From positions 1 through 52,986 of the forward strand of contig JAOAPI010000064.1 of the NCBI GenBank assembly GCA_025462865.1: DNA of 52,986 nucleotides, read 5' to 3'. The DNA comes from Candidatus Sulfotelmatobacter sp. Lineage in GTDB: Bacteria; Acidobacteriota; Terriglobia; Terriglobales; Acidobacteriaceae. Each line of letters starts with the position of its first letter. Within the stretch, counting starts at the first letter, position 1. The notes beneath the pieces were generated by a model, which saw nothing but the letters and a program-made list of their open reading frames with translations, was not told where the DNA came from and made no database searches. Of this stretch, positions 27,578-35,523 are shown in pieces. Made by a program: the position numbers and the translations under genes.

Positions 27578-28384
27578 ATGATCAACAGCAAGCGCATAGC
27601 GGTGGTTATGCCCGCTTACAATGCGGGAAAGACCCTTGAGGTCACCGTCGGCGAGGTGCCGGACCTGGTCGACATCCGAATTCTGGTGGACGACCGCAGT
27701 TCTGACAACACTGTCGACCTGGCGCGCCGTCTCGGCTTGCTGGTCTTCCAGCATGATCGCAATTACGGTTACGGCCGCAACCAGCAGACCTGCTATCGCG
27801 AGGCCCTGGCGGCGGGCGCTGACGTTGTCATCATGCTTCACCCGGATTACCAATACACCCCTCTGCTGATTACCGCCATGGCCAGTATGGTGGCTTATGA
27901 CGTCTATGACGTCGTGCTGGGCTCGCGCATTATAGGTGGGACGGCACTTCGCGGGGGCATGCCCTTCTACAAATACGTTGCGAACCGGCTGCTCACGGCA
28001 TTTGAGAATATTTTTCTGGGCGTAAAGCTTTCTGAATACCACACGGGATATCGCGCCTTCAGCCGCCGGGTGCTGACCGAACTGCCGCTGCTGGAGAATT
28101 CCGACGACTTCGTCTTCGATAACCAGATGCTTGCCCAGTGCGTACACTTCGGCTTTCACATTGGAGAAGTGTCGTGTCCCACGAAGTATTTCGAAGAAGC
28201 TTCGTCCATTAACTTCAGGCGCAGCGTGAAATACGGTTTTGGAGTTCTCGCAACCACAATGCAGTTCGCATTGCAGAAAATTGGCTGGATGCATTTCCCG
28301 CGCTTCAGCGATCAGGGCCGGAAGCTTGATCCTGCTTATACCGAGTATTACGCCAGCCGCACAGAAACCGCGCGACCCGCATAA
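27578..28384 (+). CDS. family 2 glycosyltransferase (polyprenyl-phosphate type)
   Basis: A 268-residue GT-A glycosyltransferase. The N-terminus [18 protein letters not shown] is the nucleotide-sugar-binding strand; DDRSSDNT is the ribose/phosphate loop. Its acidic motif at HPDYQY replaces the common DxD, as in DPM1/DolP-mannose-synthase-like enzymes. [12 protein letters not shown] and [12 protein letters not shown] complete the fold. It has no C-terminal membrane helices, so it is a soluble or peripheral member. It probably transfers a sugar from a nucleotide donor to a lipid carrier. It converges with the polytopic membrane protein gene, 13 bases apart, so the two are not co-transcribed. Confidence 0.88.
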   Translation: MINSKRIAVVMPAYNAGKTLEVTVGEVPDLVDIRILVDDRSSDNTVDLARRLGLLVFQHDRNYGYGRNQQTCYREALAAGADVVIMLHPDYQYTPLLITAMASMVAYDVYDVVLGSRIIGGTALRGGMPFYKYVANRLLTAFENIFLGVKLSEYHTGYRAFSRRVLTELPLLENSDDFVFDNQMLAQCVHFGFHIGEVSCPTKYFEEASSINFRRSVKYGFGVLATTMQFALQKIGWMHFPRFSDQGRKLDPAYTEYYASRTETARPA

Positions 28385-28397
28385 GCAGATATACCCC

Positions 28398-29873
28398 TTA
28401 AGGAATCCGGCAGATCCGGACGGCACTATTCTGATAGGCGCAATCGAGTCCGACAACTCCGGGCTGTTGTAGCACGACCCAGTTCACACCTGATTTTTTT
28501 TTCAATCGGGAGAAGTCTTCTAACTGAAAACTCTTCCACGGTGTTTGTGCTTGTACCTGGGACCACCATTCCTCTGCCAGGGGTGGAAACATACTCACCA
28601 CCCCGTCATCTTTCACCCTGTCAGCCAGCCGGCTTCGCTGGGCCAGGCAGCGGAATCCAATTTCATCCTCGCCTTCGATACCCATGTAATCGGGATCCAA
28701 GGCGAAGAGCGCGTCTATGGGAGTGTTCTGCCGGACCCAAACAAACGCCTGTGCCCACTCATTTTTTGGCGAGGCCCAGGGCCACTCCACATGCGCACTT
28801 GCTGGAAAGATTGACCGCTGCACCACAAACATCCCCAGACCTAAAGGCACAAGTAATAGGAGCCAGCGCCATATTTGATTCTTGAGCACGAACTCGGCAA
28901 GAAAGCCGCCCATCATGACGAACATCACGATATATAGAAGATGCAGGCAGCGCATGGGCTGAAGTCGTGCCAGGGTTTCAAGTCGTGCCGGTAAATCAAC
29001 GGCCAAAGAAACAGCCAGATAAATCAGGCCATATATCACGAAAGCGCGGCTTACGCGTTCGATATTGGACCACTGCCGAGTGCGAGCCATCCGGCGAAAC
29101 CACCACAGCAACAGCAGGGGCGCGACAAGTCCGAGCCACTCATACCATTGCCACTTCTGAATGTAGAAATAGGCATGATGTTTTGCCACTTCGTGATATA
29201 TCGCCGAGGATGCCGGGGCCAGAGGGATCCCCAGCCAAAACGCCTGCGTTAGCCCTGCCCTCTTCTTCCAATGGCCTTCGAATCTTTCCATCACCAGGAA
29301 CAATACACAAAACGAAAATGGGAACACCCACATAAGCGGATGTACGCAGGCTGCGAACAGCAGCCACAACAAAGCCTGCGCGTATCTTTTCTCCAGAGTT
29401 CGCGCCACAATAAAAATTCCGGCGAATGCCGCCAGATTTCGCGGGTTGAGGTACTGATCCACAATGTAGAGCGCGGTTCCCGCCACCGGAATGGTTAATA
29501 GCGCAGCGACTAGACAAACTCCTCCCCACCGTGCGCCTGCATTCTGAAAAAACAAGCCGCCTAATTCCCAGCAGGCAAGCAACAGAAGAAAAATGGACGC
29601 TGCCTGCCACACAAAGAGGCCGAACTCAAAGGGCAAATGACTGACACGAAGTGAAAACGCAACCAGATTAGGGAAGAACGTCAGACTGGCGTGCGACCGG
29701 AAAAACTCCTGGCCCACCGGAAACAATTCCGGATGCAGTATCTTCTCGATCCCGGGCAGATAGATTTCCGCGTCTTCCGCGAACGGATGGTATCCATGCA
29801 CCAGAACTGCGCCCGCAGTCAGGAGCGTTAGCCGGGACACCAGCTTCCATCTCGATAGGTGGGAGTCAATCAA
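28398..29873 (-). CDS. polytopic membrane protein, possibly GT-C-like
   Basis: A 491-residue protein with about ten membrane helices spread over residues 12-370 and a soluble C-terminal domain of about 120 residues. The N-terminal loop FAEDAEIYLPGIEKILHPELFP contains acidic residues after the first helix, which is where GT-C glycosyltransferases place their catalytic Asp/Glu. RYAQALLWLLFAACVHPLMW and the C-terminal FVWVRQNTPIDALFALDPD also resemble that type (many GT-C proteins have a similar 'WIRENTP' segment). I cannot name a family with certainty. The neighbouring glycosyltransferase could make the lipid-linked sugar such an enzyme would use, although the genes are convergent. Confidence 0.6.
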   Translation of the reverse strand: MIDSHLSRWKLVSRLTLLTAGAVLVHGYHPFAEDAEIYLPGIEKILHPELFPVGQEFFRSHASLTFFPNLVAFSLRVSHLPFEFGLFVWQAASIFLLLLACWELGGLFFQNAGARWGGVCLVAALLTIPVAGTALYIVDQYLNPRNLAAFAGIFIVARTLEKRYAQALLWLLFAACVHPLMWVFPFSFCVLFLVMERFEGHWKKRAGLTQAFWLGIPLAPASSAIYHEVAKHHAYFYIQKWQWYEWLGLVAPLLLLWWFRRMARTRQWSNIERVSRAFVIYGLIYLAVSLAVDLPARLETLARLQPMRCLHLLYIVMFVMMGGFLAEFVLKNQIWRWLLLLVPLGLGMFVVQRSIFPASAHVEWPWASPKNEWAQAFVWVRQNTPIDALFALDPDYMGIEGEDEIGFRCLAQRSRLADRVKDDGVVSMFPPLAEEWWSQVQAQTPWKSFQLEDFSRLKKKSGVNWVVLQQPGVVGLDCAYQNSAVRICRIP

Positions 29874-29992
29874 GGAGTTTAACGGCCAATTCTACCCTAG
29901 TGACACTGAAGCGTGGGATCCTCCGAACGTGCAAACCGGAGTAACATTTGCGTCGATGAGTCGTGACCGCTACGTAGTAGCATCTAAGTCAC

Positions 29993-31234
29993 ATGGCCGC
30001 CGCTCTTATGCCCGAACGCCTTCGGCCCAACATGGCCATCGGCGAAATACTGAGCTTCGCCTACGATACTTTTTGCAGCAATAAAATTCGTTTCATCCTC
30101 ACCGCGTTGGGCATGGTGATAGGCACAGCCTCCCTCATCTTGGTCGTCACCATCGGAATGACTGGACGACAATATGTCCTCTCCCAAATACAGGCAATTG
30201 GGACCAATGAAGTGTGGGCGGAATACCTGGGCGGTGCGCCCCACATCAGTAACTCCAATCCTGATCCGCTCACTATCGAAGATCTGCAGGCCGTCCAACA
30301 GCAAGTGCCCGGCATCGTTGCTTCCTCGCCCGTGACTCAACTTTCCGACCGCGTGCCCATCGGTAACGGCAAGGAAAAAGATGTATCCATTCTCGGTGTC
30401 AGTCCTGAATACGTCAGGGTTCGCAACCTGGTAATTCCTTCGGGAAGGTTTTTCGATCGGGAGGATTCGCAGGCCCACAACAAGGTCGGCGTAATCACGG
30501 AAAAAATGGCTACTGAGGTCTACGGTTCACCGCAAGCCGCCGTAGGTAAGGTAATCAAGCTCACGGGGCTGCCTTTCACCATCATCGGAACTTTCAAGGA
30601 GAGGGTGGAAACTTTCGGCCAGTCCGAAATTGTCGATAACACAATGCTGATCCCGTACTCCGTGAGCCGCTACTTCATGGAGGTTCCCAGCGTTAAGCTC
30701 CTGTACTTCTCCCTGGAAGACCCCTCGATGGTGATTTCAGCCACGGCGCAGATCAAACGGGTCTTGCAGTCGCGGCATCGTGCCGAGTCGGTTTATGACG
30801 TTTCCAATCTCACTGCCCTGCTTTCCATGGCGGACCGTATTGCCTCCGGATTGACGTGGGTTCTTCTTCTAGTTGCCATGGTCACTCTGTTAGTGAGCGG
30901 CATCGGGATAATGAATATCATGCTGGCGACAGTGACCTCGCGCATCCGCGAAATCGGGATTCGCAAGGCCATCGGCGCCACCAATCGCGAAATCCGTTTT
31001 CAGTTTCTGGCCGAGGCAATCCTGATCTCCCTGATCGGAGGATTCGCCGGCATCGTGATTGGCCTCGCTATCCCTTACTCGGTACGTTTCCTCACCGAGT
31101 ATCGAATTCCGATTTCGGGCTTATCCGCGATCATCGCCATTATCGTGTCTTCAGTGGTGGGGGTAATTTTCGGAACCGTCCCGGCCGGTCGCGCCGCCCA
31201 GCTCGATCCTGTGGAAAGCTTGCGCTACGAGTAA
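29993..31234 (+). CDS. MacB-like ABC transporter permease (solitary)
   Basis: A 413-residue permease of the MacB/FtsX family. A first helix lies near residues 35-57 (FILTALGMVIGTASLILVVTIGM). A periplasmic core domain spans about 60-285, and three C-terminal helices carry the signature SRIREIGIRKAIGATNREI and the ending LDPVESLRYE. The ATPase and adaptor that normally accompany MacB are absent here, so the partner must be encoded elsewhere (the LolD/MacB-like ATPase at 7667-8446 is one candidate). The actual start may be the ATG at 29993 or the one three codons later. A hairpin with a short T tract lies about 75 bases after the stop. Confidence 0.88.
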   Translation: MAAALMPERLRPNMAIGEILSFAYDTFCSNKIRFILTALGMVIGTASLILVVTIGMTGRQYVLSQIQAIGTNEVWAEYLGGAPHISNSNPDPLTIEDLQAVQQQVPGIVASSPVTQLSDRVPIGNGKEKDVSILGVSPEYVRVRNLVIPSGRFFDREDSQAHNKVGVITEKMATEVYGSPQAAVGKVIKLTGLPFTIIGTFKERVETFGQSEIVDNTMLIPYSVSRYFMEVPSVKLLYFSLEDPSMVISATAQIKRVLQSRHRAESVYDVSNLTALLSMADRIASGLTWVLLLVAMVTLLVSGIGIMNIMLATVTSRIREIGIRKAIGATNREIRFQFLAEAILISLIGGFAGIVIGLAIPYSVRFLTEYRIPISGLSAIIAIIVSSVVGVIFGTVPAGRAAQLDPVESLRYE

Positions 31235-31306
31235 CATCAAGTTAACCCGCTGACTATTAAGGTCTTAGTCGCGAATCAGTCAATTGCTGAATCGCCGAGA
31301 TGCGTC

Positions 31307-31330
31307 ATGCAACGAAAAAGTTGCATTTTC
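31307..31330 (+). terminator. hairpin with T4 tract after the MacB-like gene
   Basis: ATGCAAC (31307-31313) pairs perfectly with GTTGCAT (31320-31326) around a GAAAAA loop, followed by TTT. It lies 73 bases after the permease stop and overlaps the -35 box of the downstream promoter candidate. The T tract is short, so it would be a weak terminator. Confidence 0.4.
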
Positions 31331-31350
31331 CACCTAATCCAAAGTAATAT
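31321..31350 (+). promoter_or_regulatory. sigma70-type promoter candidate for the GvpL/F gene
   Basis: TTGCAT (31321-31326), an 18-base spacer and TAATAT (31345-31350). The inverted repeat GTAAT-ATGC-ATTAC (31344-31357) overlaps the -10 box and the predicted start and might be an operator. The 5' leader would be about 130 bases. Confidence 0.45.
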
Positions 31351-31461
31351 GCATTACGGAGCTTGATAGTAGGTTCCCAGTGTTCTAGACCCTGTACCGC
31401 TAAACCCTAACTTCCAAATTGCAGTTCAGCTTGTGCAAAACATAAGAGGCCGCCTGTCAGC

Positions 31462-31479
31462 CTCCGTCCCGGTTCGGAG
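31462..31479 (+). promoter_or_regulatory. hairpin covering the ribosome-binding site of the GvpL/F gene
   Basis: CTCCG (31462-31466) pairs with CGGAG (31475-31479); the GGAG of the Shine-Dalgarno sequence is in the 3' arm. Five base pairs could be enough to limit translation at low temperature or until a factor opens it. The pairing is seen in the sequence; the regulatory role is inference. Confidence 0.35.
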
Positions 31480-31487
31480 AGTTCAAT

Positions 31488-32234
31488 ATGGCGTGGTACG
31501 CATACTGCCTTACCGAGCACCAGACCCTTCCTAACGGCACCCGTTCCCGACGCCCTTTCGTAATTGAGAATGTTCAAGGCGTGAACGGAGCCCCTGTCCT
31601 CAGCTATCCCAGTGGCGAGTTTGCTGTGATCGTGAGCGAGTACGACCAGAATGCCGGACAACTTGATCAGAAGTCGGCCATCGAGCACGCCCGCGTCGTT
31701 AGCGGCTGCTTCCGCAACTCCACTGTCCTCCCATTCCGTTTCGGAACCATCTTCGAGAGCGATGACGCACTCCGCCAGGCTGTCCGGGTAAACCGGCGCG
31801 CTTTCGGATTGAGTGTCGCCCGGCTCCGCGGAAAGAGCGAGATGCACATCAAGCTGACGGTCACCGACGGCTCGCTGCGCGAAGCGATGATCGAAGTAGT
31901 TCTGCCCGATACCGTTGGCGGCGACTACCTTTCTAAACTTCGCGTCAAAGCCTCCCGCGACCGTGAGCGCCAAACCAAAGCCCGCGCGCTTTCGGTTCAG
32001 GTGCATAAACTATTTAATCCTCTGGAAGAAGAAGTGAGCTGCAAGAAAGTCGCCCCCCAGGGCATGCTCATCGACATTGCTCACCTTATCGATAACAAGT
32101 CGCTCGAAAAGTATCAGAACCGCTATAGCGCCGCCGCCAAACAGTTGAAGAACTGCGAAGTGGCGATCAGCGGACCTTGGCCTCCTTACCACTTCCTACC
32201 CGGGAAGCTGCGCACGGTGGCGGGGAACAGCTAA
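31488..32234 (+). CDS. GvpL/GvpF family gas-vesicle-associated protein (orphan)
   Basis: A 248-residue protein with the GvpL/GvpF fold. It begins MAWYAYCLTE like other family members, has a ferredoxin-like N-terminal half ending in TVLPFRFGTIFES (about 84-96), and a second half with helical and beta segments ending GPWPPYHFLPGKL, the typical GvpF terminus. GvpF/L are minor gas-vesicle proteins that chaperone GvpA during assembly. No gvpA, gvpN, gvpJ or gvpK gene lies in this window, so the protein may have another job. GGAGAG lies eight bases before the ATG and sits inside a small hairpin (31462-31479) that could hide the ribosome-binding site. Confidence 0.85.
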   Translation: MAWYAYCLTEHQTLPNGTRSRRPFVIENVQGVNGAPVLSYPSGEFAVIVSEYDQNAGQLDQKSAIEHARVVSGCFRNSTVLPFRFGTIFESDDALRQAVRVNRRAFGLSVARLRGKSEMHIKLTVTDGSLREAMIEVVLPDTVGGDYLSKLRVKASRDRERQTKARALSVQVHKLFNPLEEEVSCKKVAPQGMLIDIAHLIDNKSLEKYQNRYSAAAKQLKNCEVAISGPWPPYHFLPGKLRTVAGNS

Positions 32235-32242
32235 AACATCAT

Positions 32243-32273
32243 CGGGCCGTCGTTGCCATGCCACGACGGCCCG
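32243..32273 (+). terminator. strong hairpin after the GvpL/F gene, no T tract
   Basis: CGGGCCGTCGT (32243-32253) pairs perfectly over 11 bases with ACGACGGCCCG (32263-32273) around a 9-base loop, nine bases after the gene's stop. No T run follows, so it may protect the 3' end or act with Rho rather than terminate intrinsically. Confidence 0.45.
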
Positions 32274-32613
32274 GTCACATTGGCAAAACCCATGCCCATG
32301 CAGTGAATGTGCAGTCTTCTGCACTTCGCCGGGAAGCCTTCTTCGTCAGGGCGTTAAGCTCCTTCAACAGCGTCATCCCGCTAAAACTAGCCTGATCAGA
32401 CACTTAGAAGCTAACATCCTCCTCGCGACGCAGTTGGCGTCTTTTGGCTCGGCAAGTGCTACTTCTCAAGGTACTAAGAGGCCGCAAACCCGAAGCAATG
32501 ACCTTCACTCTCATCTCTCGTCAACATTTCCCGAAGTGGCGTTCGGCTTGTTCGATCGGTCACTTCAAGCGCCTTTCCTGACATCGCCTTCCAAATTTGA
32601 CCTCTTGAATTGT

Positions 32614-32639
32614 GGCCCCAGAAATGGGGCCGCTTTTTT
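32614..32639 (+). terminator. intrinsic terminator, plus strand
   Basis: GGCCCCA (32614-32620) pairs with TGGGGCC (32625-32631) around a GAAA tetraloop and is followed by GC and six T. It is a textbook rho-independent terminator but no gene lies just upstream. It could be the remnant of a lost gene or RNA, or end a long GvpL/F transcript. Confidence 0.7.
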
Positions 32640-32941
32640 GCTCCGCGAAGCCGTGGATCCTTATTTGCCCGCTCCTCAAACGTGTTTCCAGCCCCGAATC
32701 GCCGCAGCGCCTTCAGACGCCTGCCTGAGCGTTCTTTTGCAATCGAAGGATCTCTTCTGACGCGGTAGAAGGAGGTCAAAATTTCCACTCCTTCGACTTC
32801 GCTCACGGCAGGCTCTGCCGCAAAGAATGCGACAAAGGTGGGGGCACCCGACGAGCGCCATCGGGTGGGTGTATTAGTGGGTCTCGACCAGTACTGCCGG
32901 CTTCGGCAGTCGGCGTCTCCATCCGGCCCTGCGGGGTTTAT

Positions 32942-32967
32942 GTGTCGCGGGCGCCCTCGCCCGCGAA
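32942..32967 (+). repeat. REP palindrome, copy 1 (upstream of the RAYT)
   Basis: GTG-T followed by CGCGGGCG-CCCT-CGCCCGCG (32946-32965), then AA. The 8-base-pair stem is perfect. The same 20-base core recurs at 33268-33287 and, inverted, at 33698-33717. Confidence 0.8.
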
Positions 32968-33267
32968 TCCGTCCCTCGGCGATACAGCGTCCCTTCTTGA
33001 CCTGGGAATCCACAACCCGCCGATGGTTATCCGTCACAAATACAAATTGCGGATTTGGCTATGCTGCAGGCAGTTGGCGGGCGGGGGCGCCTACACACCC
33101 CACAATGTCCAGTACGCCTCTTGCAAAGTACCGCTACCGGCGCCGTCTTCCGCACTTGCAGCGGGCGGATGCGGATTTGTTCGTCACTTTCTGTACTGCC
33201 CGTTTTTCATTGCCGGACGTGGCACGGGATTTGGTTCTGGAACATTGCCTGCGCGAGGGCGGTGTGG

Positions 33268-33287
33268 CGCGGGCGCCCTCGCCCGCG
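33268..33287 (+). repeat. REP palindrome, copy 2 (inside the RAYT gene)
   Basis: The perfect palindrome CGCGGGCG-CCCT-CGCCCGCG, preceded by GTGTGG. It is read in frame by the transposase as Ala-Arg-Ala-Pro-Ser-Pro-Ala and falls between the N-terminal strand and the HUH motif, where RAYTs normally have a loop. Confidence 0.8.
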
Positions 33288-33697
33288 AACAACCCACTTC
33301 CAAGAATCCACTTGCACGCGGCAGTCGTAATGCCCGATCACGTGCACCTGCTTTTGCAGCCGTTGCGCAATGGAGACGCTTGGCCCTTTCCCCTAGTCGC
33401 CATCCTGCAATGCCTAAAGAGTGCCACCGCTCATCAGATCAACAAGTTGTTGCATCACGAGGGACCGGTGTGGGAAGAGGAATCCTTCGATCACGTCCTG
33501 CGGTCAGATGAGAGCCTGAAAGAAAAAGCTGAATACATCCGGCAGAATCCTGTGAGAAGAGGTTTGGTGCCGAGGCCGGAAGATTGCTGCTGGCTGTGGG
33601 TGCGCCCGCGTCGGCCTGCACCCTCGACACTCCATCCCCTGACCAACTCGGCCTTGCCCGCCGCTTTCTCGCGCGAGATTCAGGCACTGCCAGCGTT

Positions 33698-33717
33698 CGC
33701 GGGCGAGGGCGCCCGCG
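33698..33717 (-). repeat. REP palindrome, copy 3 (inverted, at the 3' end of the RAYT gene)
   Basis: CGCGGGCG-AGGG-CGCCCGCG is the reverse complement of copies 1 and 2 and is followed by CCACATCAC, matching the inverted GTG(T)GG flank of copy 2. With copies 1 and 2 it forms an inverted (BIME-like) pair around the transposase core. Confidence 0.8.
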
Positions 33718-33760
33718 CCACATCACACCACAAAAAGGAAAAGGCCACATTCATTTCTGA

Positions 33761-33907
33761 ATGAGGACTTTATTTAATACCTTAACTTTTCGCGGCTACG
33801 ATTCAATGAGAAATGAAATAGACGAGGTCTTCGAAGGATTGAACTTTTGTGAAAATCCCGTGGAACCCACGCTGCGTACCGCATGTACTTACACGCATTT
33901 GCTCTGA
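33761..33907 (+). CDS. possible 48-residue peptide overlapping the RAYT stop
   Basis: The ATG at 33761 overlaps the RAYT stop (ATGA) and opens 48 codons, beginning MRTLFNTLTFRGYDSMRNEI. The DNA is more AT-rich than its surroundings and the first 28 residues are amphipathic. It could be the stranded 5' end of a gene or chance. There is no clear ribosome-binding site, and I recognise no family. Confidence 0.2.
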   Translation: MRTLFNTLTFRGYDSMRNEIDEVFEGLNFCENPVEPTLRTACTYTHLL

Positions 33908-33909
33908 CT

Positions 33910-34344
33910 TCACTCGATTTCGATTTGCTCGTCGACAAATTGCTTATCGGCTTCGTCGGAGCCCGCCAATTCAAACGAATTAGTGATTGCCGCTTTCCCC
34001 TGTTCCACGCTGGTGATGACGTAAGAGCATCCGATCCAGTGCGCCTCGGCGAAATCGGTCGACGACCAGCGCGCTGGATGATCGGGGTGAGAGTGATAGA
34101 AGCCGACAATGTCCTCGCCGCGCTCGCGACCTTCGCGCTGGATGCGGACGAGTTCACGCGGGTCGATGTTGTAACGGTTTTGAGGCGAGTCGGTTCGGGT
34201 ATTGCCGCAACGGGCGGTCGAACTCACGCTGCGGATGCCGTTCTCCGCCACCCGGCCGAGAAGCACACCGCAGCACTCGTGTGGATAAGTCTCTTCCCCA
34301 TGACGGCGAAGGGCGGCGTAGTCTTTGCGTACTATTTTCAGCAT
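33910..34344 (-). CDS. JAMM/MPN metallopeptidase (Mec/M67-like)
   Basis: A 144-residue Zn peptidase. The JAMM motif is complete: Glu23 in PHECCG, then His84-x-His86-(x7)-Ser94-x2-Asp97 in YHSHPDHPARWSSTD. Small bacterial JAMM proteins of this size act on ubiquitin-like sulfur carriers. In Mycobacterium Mec releases cysteine from the CysO-cysteine adduct, and QbsD-type relatives trim residues after the carrier's GG. It lies 25 bases downstream of a cysM homologue on the same strand, which matches the mec-cysO-cysM context. A CysO/MoaD-like carrier is encoded at 40259-40537. Confidence 0.88.
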   Translation of the reverse strand: MLKIVRKDYAALRRHGEETYPHECCGVLLGRVAENGIRSVSSTARCGNTRTDSPQNRYNIDPRELVRIQREGRERGEDIVGFYHSHPDHPARWSSTDFAEAHWIGCSYVITSVEQGKAAITNSFELAGSDEADKQFVDEQIEIE

Positions 34345-34369
34345 GGATGGGAATTGCTGATTGCTGATT

Positions 34370-35359
34370 TTATTTCTCCGTCCAGAATCTCTCGCTTAGA
34401 TATTTATCGCCTGAGTCGCACAGGATGGTCACAATCACCGCGGGCTGCGGTTTCCTCACTTGAAGTTGCGCGGCTATCTTGAGGCTGGCGAATATTCCCG
34501 CCGCGGCAGAGATTCCCAGTAGCAATCCACATTCGCGCGCGACACGCCGAGCCATAGCGTGAGCATCCTCGGTGGCAATTTCGAGGTTCTCATCAGCCAG
34601 CGTGGGATCGTAAATCTTGGGAACGATTGCGCTGGCCATGTGCTTAGCGCCTTCGATCCCGTGGAAAGCAGAATCCGGTTGCAGTGAGATGCAGCGGATG
34701 GTGGGATTCAACTCCTTCAGTCTCCGCGTGGTACCCATGAAGGTGCCACTCGTGCCTAGCATCGCAGCAAAATGAGTAATGCGCCCTTCGGTCTGCTGCC
34801 AAATCTCGTTCGCCGTTCCGTGATAGTGCGCGAGCCAGTTGGCGTCGCTGGAATATTGGTCCGCATAGAAATACAAATCCGGATGCTTGGCGGCAAGTTC
34901 GCGAGCCGCGCGGATCGCTCCATCGGAACCCTCGCCGGGATCGGTATAAACGATGTTGGCGCCGTAAGCGTTCAGGATCTGCTTGCGCTCAACAGAAACA
35001 TTCGTCGGCATGCAAAGCGTAACCGGGAAGCCCTCAGCCGCACCCAGCATGGCGTAAGCTATCCCGGTATTGCCGCTGGTGGCATCAAGCAGAGTCTTTC
35101 CAGAGGTGAACTTCCCTGTACGACGCCCCTCGGCGACGATGCTGGCAACGGCGCGGTCTTTCACCGAGCCCCCTGGATTGTGCCATTCGGCCTTACCCAA
35201 AAGAGTTATCCCCGGTAAATCAGCAGTGAGCCGATCAAAACGCAACAGCGGTGTGTTGCCGATACGATCAAGCAGGCTCAGTCCCAGCCGCTCCATCTCG
35301 GGCGCGGGCGCACAATGCGCCGGGAACGTTTTCGCCAACTTCGCTGATGTCTGACCCAT
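34370..35359 (-). CDS. cysM: cysteine synthase of the CysM type (PLP-dependent)
   Basis: A 329-residue fold-type II PLP enzyme. Lys67 in NPGGSVKDRA is the Schiff-base lysine. ATSGNTGIAYAM is the substrate loop, LGTSGTFMGT binds the PLP phosphate, and the Ser in LCDSGDKYLSERF contacts the pyridine nitrogen. CysM-type enzymes convert O-acetyl- or O-phosphoserine plus a sulfide or protein thiocarboxylate donor to cysteine. Pairing with a JAMM peptidase and a GG-ended carrier suggests the thiocarboxylate route. About 22 residues precede the conserved MERLGLSLLDRIGNTPLL, so the true start could be the internal Met at residue 22. Confidence 0.92.
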   Translation of the reverse strand: MGQTSAKLAKTFPAHCAPAPEMERLGLSLLDRIGNTPLLRFDRLTADLPGITLLGKAEWHNPGGSVKDRAVASIVAEGRRTGKFTSGKTLLDATSGNTGIAYAMLGAAEGFPVTLCMPTNVSVERKQILNAYGANIVYTDPGEGSDGAIRAARELAAKHPDLYFYADQYSSDANWLAHYHGTANEIWQQTEGRITHFAAMLGTSGTFMGTTRRLKELNPTIRCISLQPDSAFHGIEGAKHMASAIVPKIYDPTLADENLEIATEDAHAMARRVARECGLLLGISAAAGIFASLKIAAQLQVRKPQPAVIVTILCDSGDKYLSERFWTEK

Positions 35360-35523
35360 TTTGAACTATTCTCTCGTGACCATCGTAATATGCAAAGAAG
35401 TGCAAAACACGCTATGTAGTATGGTGTCTTTAGATGATACAGATGGCAGGCGGATGCAGCCGTGAATAAGCAGCGCACAGTTTTGGCGCAACCTGCATCT
35501 AAAAGATTGGAAGCGTAGACAGA

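Larger units (their letters stand above)
32235..33104. other. 870-base gap of hairpins and repeat-like DNA before the RAYT
   Basis: No reading frame here looks like a real gene. The gap holds an 11-base-pair hairpin (32243-32273), an apparent intrinsic terminator (32614-32639), hairpins at 32806-32820, 32845-32867 and 32893-32910, and one REP palindrome (32942-32967). Minus-strand frames through it give Arg-rich peptides containing 'GRPRPR' and 'AVSEVEG', which are translations of such repeats rather than proteins. Confidence 0.6.
33105..33764 (+). mobile_element. REP-associated tyrosine transposase (RAYT, Y1/TnpA_REP family)
   Basis: A 219-residue HUH-type transposase starting at the ATG at 33105. 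The HUH motif is PDHVHLLL (His79, His81) and the catalytic tyrosine is Tyr144 in KAEYIRQNPVRRGLV, both intact. The N-terminus (YRYRRRLPHLQ ... FVTFCTARF) is typical of the family. RAYTs are single-copy chromosomal enzymes that mobilise REP/BIME palindromes by single-strand cutting and joining. Here the gene sits beside one REP copy and carries two more inside its own reading frame, which encode ARAPSPA (residues 55-61) and AGEGARA (about 199-205). The longer in-frame extension upstream to 32838 runs through repeats and is not believable. Confidence 0.85.

Noticed and set aside
32434..32760. Plus-strand reading frame of 108 codons
   Set aside because: It contains an intrinsic terminator (32614-32639), has unlikely composition and no ribosome-binding site.
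32474..33037. Minus-strand reading frame of 187 codons, Arg-rich
   Set aside because: It runs through hairpins and REP-like repeats, has no start signal, and its translation is typical of repeat DNA (PAVSEVEG, RGRGRPR) rather than of a folded protein.
32838..33104. In-frame 89-codon extension of the RAYT gene
   Set aside because: The extension crosses two hairpins and a REP copy and its translation shows no similarity to RAYT N-termini; the ATG at 33105 fits family alignments.
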